Assembly (NCBI RefSeq): GCF_024708915.1
Contig: NZ_JANJXQ010000067.1
Location: 1-9,530, forward strand
Direction: 5' to 3'
Length of the DNA stretch: 9,530 nt
From: Thiobacillus sp.
Lineage (GTDB): Bacteria > Pseudomonadota > Gammaproteobacteria > Burkholderiales > Thiobacillaceae
Positions 5,730 through 9,530 of this stretch are shown here, piece after piece (positions within the stretch are counted from its first letter, which is position 1; the number at the start of each line of letters is the position of its first letter). The notes beneath the pieces were generated by a model. The model did not search any database. It was not told where the DNA came from and was given only the letters and a program-made list of their open reading frames with translations. The position numbers and the translations under genes were made by a program.

Positions 5730-6851
5730 ATGCGTCATTTCCTGATTCCTGTTCTGCTTCTGAGTCTGGCTGCCGGGTGTTCCAGCGTCAAAATCGGCCC
5801 CCACCGCATCGATGTGCAACAGGGCAATGCGCTCGACCAGGAAAACGTCGCCCGTTTGAAGCTCGGCCTCAATCGTTCGCAAGTCCGCTTCCTGCTGGGT
5901 ACCCCGCTGGTGGTCGATCCGTTCCGGAGCGATCGCTGGGATTACGTGTACGTGTATTACAAGGCCGGCAAGCTGGCCGAGCAAAAGCGCATCACGCTGT
6001 TTTTCGACGGCGACACGCTGGCGCGCATCGACGGCGACCTGCCGCCGGCCGGGCCCGCGCCTGTCGTGCAGGCCGCGCCGAAAGCCGAAGCCCCGGTTGC
6101 GCCGCCGGCCGTGACAACCGCGCCGATGCCTGCAGCAACCGCGCCTCAGCCTGCGCCACTTCCGGCAGCGGCTTCCCAGCCCCAAACGGTTGCCCCGACC
6201 GTCCCCCCGGCCGCTACGGACCCTGCGGTTGCAGCACCTCCTGCGGTCACGGCGCCTCCCGTTGCGGCAGCGACGGCTGCGCCCGCGGCGGTTGCGGCGT
6301 CGCAGCCCGCACAGGCTTCAACCGCGGCAAGCAGCGTCGTGCCGCCGCTGCCCAGCCCGAAAAATGCGCCGGCGTACGTCGATCCGCGTCCGCCAGCCGA
6401 ACTGAGCCTGCAGCCCGAGACCGATGTGGCGAAAATCCAGCCGGACGTCATTCCGCCTTTCCCGGCGGCGGTTCCGCCGACGGTGGCGAGCGACGCCACG
6501 GTGCTGAAAGCGCTAAACGAATGGGCGGATGCCTGGGCGCGGCGCGACAACGAAACCTATCTTGCTGCCTACGATGCCGGTTTTGTTCCGCCGGGCGGCG
6601 TCAATCGTGCCGATTGGGAGAAGCGCAAGCGCCAGGTGCTGAACGCGGCCAAACGCATCGATCTTGAAATCGATTCGCCCGTGGTCGAGCGGACGGGCGA
6701 CGCTGCTGCCACGGTGACCTTCAATCAGTTTTACCGTTCCGACAGCTACCGCGACGCGGTGGTCAAGCAGTTGAACATGGTCGAACGCGGCGGCCGCTGG
6801 CTGATCGTCGAGGAAAAGGTGCTGTCGGTTTTGCCCGGTGCCCGGCCATGA
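5730..6851 (+). CDS. bamE: BamE (SmpA/OmlA) lipoprotein with extra C-terminal NTF2-like domain
   Basis: BamE is an outer membrane lipoprotein of the BAM complex, which folds beta-barrel proteins. The 373-residue product has a lipoprotein signal ([17 protein letters not shown], lipid Cys at 17). Next is the BamE fold (about 23-103) with [30 protein letters not shown] and [12 protein letters not shown]. About 150 residues of Ala/Pro-rich linker follow (104-255). The last part (258-370), with [44 protein letters not shown] and RWLIVEE, resembles the NTF2/SnoaL-like domain found after L,D-transpeptidases (Cds6 C-terminal type). Plain BamE is only about 110-150 residues, so this is a fusion. ATG 5730 was chosen because it gives a normal signal peptide; ATG 5682 is in frame but sits in a likely -10 box. 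Its TGA overlaps the dapB ATG. Confidence 0.9.
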   Translation: MRHFLIPVLLLSLAAGCSSVKIGPHRIDVQQGNALDQENVARLKLGLNRSQVRFLLGTPLVVDPFRSDRWDYVYVYYKAGKLAEQKRITLFFDGDTLARIDGDLPPAGPAPVVQAAPKAEAPVAPPAVTTAPMPAATAPQPAPLPAAASQPQTVAPTVPPAATDPAVAAPPAVTAPPVAAATAAPAAVAASQPAQASTAASSVVPPLPSPKNAPAYVDPRPPAELSLQPETDVAKIQPDVIPPFPAAVPPTVASDATVLKALNEWADAWARRDNETYLAAYDAGFVPPGGVNRADWEKRKRQVLNAAKRIDLEIDSPVVERTGDAAATVTFNQFYRSDSYRDAVVKQLNMVERGGRWLIVEEKVLSVLPGARP

Positions 6852-7651
6852 GCGTGCAGATCGCGATTGCCGGCGTGTCCGGCCGCATGGGGCGCGCGCT
6901 GCTTGAAGCCGTGACAGCCGATCCCGCCTGCGCGCTGTGCGCGGCGATCGACCGTTCCGGCAGTCCGCTCGCAGGGCAGGATGCCGGTGCCGCCTGGGGA
7001 GGCGCCAGCGGCGTGCGCATCAGCGATCAGCCGGCCGTCGCCCTGCAGGGCGCGCAGGCGCTGATCGACTTCACTCGTCCCGAGGCCACGGCAGGCTATC
7101 TCGATGCCTGCGTTGCGGCGAAGGTGCCGCTGGTCATCGGCACCACCGGCTTCGATGACGCCGGCAAGGCGCACATTGCCGCGGCGGCGCAACGGATACC
7201 CATCGTGTTTGCGCCGAATATGAGCGTGGGCGTGAATCTCCTGATGAAGCTGGCAGAGCTTGCCGCGCAGGTGCTGCAGGACGGCTACGACATCGAAATC
7301 ATCGAGGCGCACCACCGCCACAAGGTCGATGCGCCCTCCGGCACCGCGCTGGGCCTGGGGCAGGCGGTGGCGCGCGCGATCGATCGCGATCTCGCCAGCT
7401 GCGCGGTCTACGGACGCGAGGGCGTCACCGGCGAGCGCGATCCCAAGACCATCGGCTTTGCCACCGTGCGCGGCGGCGACATCGTCGGTGACCACACGCT
7501 GTTGTTCGCCGGCATCGGTGAACGCGTCGAACTCACCCACAAGGCCAGCAGCCGCGCCACCTTCGCCCAGGGCGCGCTGCGCGCCGCCAAATGGCTGCAG
7601 CGCCGCGCGCCGGGTCTGTACGACATGCGCGATGTGCTGAATTTGAAATAG
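6848..7651 (+). CDS. dapB: 4-hydroxy-tetrahydrodipicolinate reductase
   Basis: DapB reduces the dihydrodipicolinate-forming intermediate with NAD(P)H in the diaminopimelate/lysine pathway, supplying both lysine and the peptidoglycan cross-linking residue. The 267-residue protein has the dinucleotide-binding GVSGRMGR (9-16), GTTGFDD (98-104), [10 protein letters not shown] (121-130) and the catalytic [15 protein letters not shown] (153-167), with H155 and K159 matching E. coli H159 and K163. [21 protein letters not shown] (216-236) is typical of the C-terminal half. The length is normal. The start is fixed by the ATGA overlap with bamE and by the family N-terminus; there is no ribosome site of its own, so coupling is likely. 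Confidence 0.98.
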   Translation: MSVQIAIAGVSGRMGRALLEAVTADPACALCAAIDRSGSPLAGQDAGAAWGGASGVRISDQPAVALQGAQALIDFTRPEATAGYLDACVAAKVPLVIGTTGFDDAGKAHIAAAAQRIPIVFAPNMSVGVNLLMKLAELAAQVLQDGYDIEIIEAHHRHKVDAPSGTALGLGQAVARAIDRDLASCAVYGREGVTGERDPKTIGFATVRGGDIVGDHTLLFAGIGERVELTHKASSRATFAQGALRAAKWLQRRAPGLYDMRDVLNLK

Positions 7652-7687
7652 CCGAAACCGGATAACCGCATGCAACAGGAACCCACC

Positions 7688-7942
7688 ATGAATGCCGTCA
7701 AGGTCTACAGCACCGGCACCTGCCCCATCTGCGTCAAGGCCAAGGCTTTTCTCGACAAGCGCGGCATCGGCTACGACGAAGTCCGCATCGACCTCGACCG
7801 CGAGGCGATGAAGGAATTCTCCGTCGTCACCAACGGCGCGCGCACCGTTCCGCAGATCGTGGTCGACGGCATCTGCATCGGCGGTTTTACCGAATTGACC
7901 GAGCTCGATATGGACGGCGGCCTGGACCATCTCCAGCCCTGA
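7688..7942 (+). CDS. grxC: Glutaredoxin (Grx3/GrxC type) with CPIC active site
   Basis: Glutaredoxins use glutathione to reduce protein disulfides and mixed disulfides in the cytoplasm. The 84-residue protein shows a thioredoxin fold: active site C12-P-I-C15 in [12 protein letters not shown], the cis-proline loop TVPQIVVDG (about 56-64) and IGGFTEL for glutathione binding. Usual Grx3 has CPYC; isoleucine replaces tyrosine here. ATG 7688 is preferred over ATG 7670 because AGGA lies seven bases before it and the family N-terminus fits. It begins 36 bp after dapB and could be co-transcribed. carA follows behind its own promoter. Confidence 0.92.
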   Translation: MNAVKVYSTGTCPICVKAKAFLDKRGIGYDEVRIDLDREAMKEFSVVTNGARTVPQIVVDGICIGGFTELTELDMDGGLDHLQP

Positions 7943-7953
7943 CCCGAAGCAGG

Positions 7954-7976
7954 GGGCGGCCCGGAAGGCACCGCCC
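7954..7976 (+). terminator. GC hairpin after grxC
   Basis: GGGCGG (7954-7959) pairs with CCGCCC (7971-7976). The loop can fold further into CC-GGAA-GG, a GNRA-type tetraloop. It starts 11 bases after the grxC stop, but no T-run follows, so it is at best an imperfect terminator. Confidence 0.35.
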
Positions 7977-7980
7977 GGCA

Positions 7981-8009
7981 TTGAAGCCAGGCTTCGGATC
8001 GGCTACAAT
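7981..8009 (+). promoter_or_regulatory. Sigma70-type promoter for carAB
   Basis: TTGAAG (7981-7986) and TACAAT (8004-8009) are separated by exactly 17 bases. They match TTGACA at four and TATAAT at five positions. Transcription would begin near 8016, giving a leader of about 80 bases before carA. Confidence 0.6.
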
Positions 8010-8019
8010 TGCGCAATTC

Positions 8020-8058
8020 AAGTTCAGGCGGGTGCGCGCAAGCGGCCCGCCTGAATTT
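8020..8058 (+). promoter_or_regulatory. Leader hairpin of carA, possible attenuator
   Basis: Bases 8020-8032 pair with 8046-8058 over 13 bp with one G-T wobble. The 13-base loop can fold again as CGC-GCAA-GCG (8035-8044), ending in a GNRA tetraloop. TTTTG overlaps and follows the 3' side. It lies only a few bases after the predicted transcription start. A terminator for upstream transcripts is the main alternative. Confidence 0.5.
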
Positions 8059-8087
8059 TGTCACTTGCGTCACGCTCATAGTCTTGC

Positions 8088-8091
8088 GGAG
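8088..8091 (+). promoter_or_regulatory. Ribosome binding site deciding the carA TTG start
   Basis: GGAG is followed by TCTTCC and TTG at 8098, the same spacing as at fur. No ATG in this frame lies near the family N-terminus. Confidence 0.6.
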
Positions 8092-8097
8092 TCTTCC

Positions 8098-9237
8098 TTG
8101 TCTCGTGCCCAACCTGCCATCCTGGTTTTAGCTGACGGCTCGGTGTTTCGCGGCCTGTCGATCGGTGCCGACGGCACCACGACCGGCGAGGTGGTATTCA
8201 ATACCGCGCTGACCGGTTATCAGGAAATCCTTACCGACCCTTCATATTCGCGGCAAATCGTCACGCTGACCTATCCCCATATCGGTAACACCGGCGTCAA
8301 TGCCGAGGACGTCGAGGCGGACCGCATCCATGCGGCGGGACTGGTGGTGCGCGATGTGCCGCGACTGCATTCGAATTTCCGTGCCAGCCAATCGCTGTCC
8401 GATTACCTCAAGAGCCAGAACATCGTCGCCATTGCCGACATCGACACCCGCCGGCTGACGCGCATCCTGCGCGAAAAGGGCGCGCAGAGCGGCTGCATCA
8501 TGGCAGGCGCGGTGGATGAGGCAAAGGCGCTCGACGCCGCGCGCGCGTTCCCCGGCCTGGCCGGCATGGACCTCGCCAAGGTGGTGAGTGCGCCGGCGGC
8601 GTACGAATGGAATCAAACCGAATGGAAGCTCGGGCGTGGCTATGCTCAACTGAGCGCGCCGCGTTTCCATGTCGTGGCCTTCGATTACGGCGTCAAGCGC
8701 AATATCCTGCGGATGCTCGCCGAGCGCGGCTGCCGTCTGACCGTGCTGCCGGCGACCGCCAGCGCGGAGCAGGCGCTGGCGCTGAAACCGGACGGCATTT
8801 TCCTCTCCAACGGCCCGGGCGATCCGGAGCCGTGCGATTATGCGATCCAGGCGGTCGGCGATCTGGTGGCAGCGAAGATCCCGCTGTTCGGTATCTGCCT
8901 CGGCCACCAGCTGCTGGCGCTGGCCTCGGGCGCCAGGACCGTCAAGATGAAGTTCGGCCACCACGGTGCCAACCATCCAGTGAAAGACCTCGACAGCGGG
9001 CGGGTCGCCATCACCAGCCAGAACCACGGTTTCGCGGTGGATGCGGCGACGCTTCCATCCAATATCCGCAGCACCCATGTCTCGCTGTTCGACGGCTCGC
9101 TGCAGGGCATCGCCCGCACCGATGCCCCCGCGTTCAGCTTCCAGGGGCATCCCGAAGCCAGTCCCGGCCCGCACGACGTGGGTTATTTGTTCGACCGATT
9201 CATCCAGCTGATGGCCGATCACGCCGGAGCACACTGA
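8098..9237 (+). CDS. carA: Carbamoyl-phosphate synthase small (glutaminase) subunit
   Basis: CarA hydrolyses glutamine and channels ammonia to CarB, which makes carbamoyl phosphate for arginine and pyrimidine synthesis. The 379-residue product has the CPSase small-subunit N-domain (about 5-140, with [26 protein letters not shown] and [10 protein letters not shown]) and a class I glutaminase domain (about 188-375). The latter has LSNGPGDP (236-243), the nucleophile C267 in [10 protein letters not shown], and H351/E353 in GHPEASPGP. Length matches E. coli (382 aa). The start is TTG 8098, behind GGAG; E. coli carA also starts with TTG. The frame open back to 7981 runs through promoter and hairpin and is not coding there. 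carB follows after two bases. Confidence 0.97.
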   Translation: MSRAQPAILVLADGSVFRGLSIGADGTTTGEVVFNTALTGYQEILTDPSYSRQIVTLTYPHIGNTGVNAEDVEADRIHAAGLVVRDVPRLHSNFRASQSLSDYLKSQNIVAIADIDTRRLTRILREKGAQSGCIMAGAVDEAKALDAARAFPGLAGMDLAKVVSAPAAYEWNQTEWKLGRGYAQLSAPRFHVVAFDYGVKRNILRMLAERGCRLTVLPATASAEQALALKPDGIFLSNGPGDPEPCDYAIQAVGDLVAAKIPLFGICLGHQLLALASGARTVKMKFGHHGANHPVKDLDSGRVAITSQNHGFAVDAATLPSNIRSTHVSLFDGSLQGIARTDAPAFSFQGHPEASPGPHDVGYLFDRFIQLMADHAGAH

Positions 9238-9239
9238 TC

Positions 9240-9530
9240 ATGCCCAAGCGCACAGACCTGAAAAGCATCCTCATCATCGGCGCCGGCCCGATCGTCATCG
9301 GCCAGGCGTGCGAATTCGACTACTCCGGCGCGCAGGCGTGCAAGGCGCTGCGCGAGGAGGGCTACAAGGTCATCCTCGTCAACAGCAATCCGGCGACGAT
9401 CATGACCGACCCGGACATGGCCGACGTCACCTACATCGAGCCGATTTCCTGGCAGGTGGTCGAGAAGATCATCGAGCAGGAGCGCCCGGATGCGCTGCTG
9501 CCGACCATGGGCGGGCAGACCGCGCTCAAC
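9240..9530 (+). CDS. carB: Carbamoyl-phosphate synthase large subunit (3' partial)
   Basis: CarB uses two ATP, bicarbonate and the ammonia delivered by CarA to form carbamoyl phosphate. Only the first 97 codons of a protein usually near 1070 residues are present. They read [19 protein letters not shown], then [38 protein letters not shown] and [11 protein letters not shown]. All are hallmark CarB N-terminal (first pre-ATP-grasp) motifs. The ATG at 9240 lies two bases after the carA stop, with GGAG at 9226-9229 inside carA, so the pair is one operon. The gene runs off the end of the window with no sign of damage. Confidence 0.97.
   Translation, partial: MPKRTDLKSILIIGAGPIVIGQACEFDYSGAQACKALREEGYKVILVNSNPATIMTDPDMADVTYIEPISWQVVEKIIEQERPDALLPTMGGQTALN

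Noticed and set aside
6042..6490. Repetitive-looking GC-rich tract inside bamE as a possible tandem DNA repeat or CRISPR-like array
   Set aside because: It encodes a low-complexity Ala/Pro linker; no regular repeat unit or spacer structure is seen.
5552..6667. 371-residue plus-strand frame overlapping fur and bamE
   Set aside because: Out of frame with bamE, Arg/Gly/Cys-rich, and no domain; the BamE motifs lie in the other frame.
6746..7981. 411-residue minus-strand open frame opposite dapB and grxC
   Set aside because: It is antisense to two well-supported genes, with His/Gly/Ala-rich content and no recognisable domain.
7981..8097. Upstream extension of the carA frame
   Set aside because: It crosses a good promoter and a hairpin and has no similarity to CarA; the family begins at TTG 8098.
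8242..9234. 330-residue minus-strand open frame opposite carA
   Set aside because: Antisense shadow of carA with no family signature.

Overview
The window is about 9.5 kb of GC-rich chromosomal DNA from a bacterium, read as a sulfur-oxidising betaproteobacterium of the Thiobacillus/Sulfuricella kind. The evidence is a soxZ end (thiosulfate oxidation), a CNP1-family protein next to proB, the fur/bamE divergent pair followed by dapB, and a carAB operon. The species assignment is inference; no rRNA or other marker is present. Genes are packed tightly and most belong to conserved housekeeping families.

Layout. (1) 1-288 is the 3' end of soxZ, the sulfur-carrier partner of SoxY. (2) 289-653 has no convincing protein gene but holds three hairpins and an operator-like palindrome. 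(3) 654-1081 is a micro-ORF with a strong ribosome site whose stop overlaps the start of a small DUF2784 membrane protein gene. (4) 1054-2013, minus strand, is a FieF-like cation diffusion facilitator with an altered membrane metal site, overlapping the DUF2784 gene tail to tail. (5) 2014-2115 is a divergent promoter region with nested inverted repeats. (6) 2116-5193 is a four-gene plus-strand operon, CNP1-like protein - proB - histidine phosphatase (CobC-like) - cobalamin-type substrate-binding protein (BtuF-like). Every junction is a 4-base stop/start overlap (ATGA, GTGA, GTGA). (7) 5200-5649, minus strand, is fur with a TTG start, converging on btuF across 6 bp. (8) 5730-7651 is a BamE lipoprotein with a long Ala/Pro linker and an extra C-terminal NTF2-like domain, joined by ATGA to dapB. 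(9) 7688-7942 is a monothiol/dithiol-type glutaredoxin (GrxC-like). (10) 7981-9530 is a good sigma70-type promoter, a strong leader hairpin, carA with a TTG start, and the first 97 codons of carB.

How the genes fit together. proB (proline), dapB (lysine and peptidoglycan precursor) and carAB (arginine and pyrimidines) are biosynthetic. Fur, the CDF transporter, BtuF/CobC and glutaredoxin concern metals, cofactors and redox. BamE with its added domain and DapB both relate to building the envelope. No mobile element, CRISPR array, tRNA or rRNA was seen. The most unusual items are the BamE plus NTF2-like (Cds6-C-like) fusion, the carA leader hairpin, the micro-ORF before DUF2784, and the Glu/Asn replacement in the CDF transport site.
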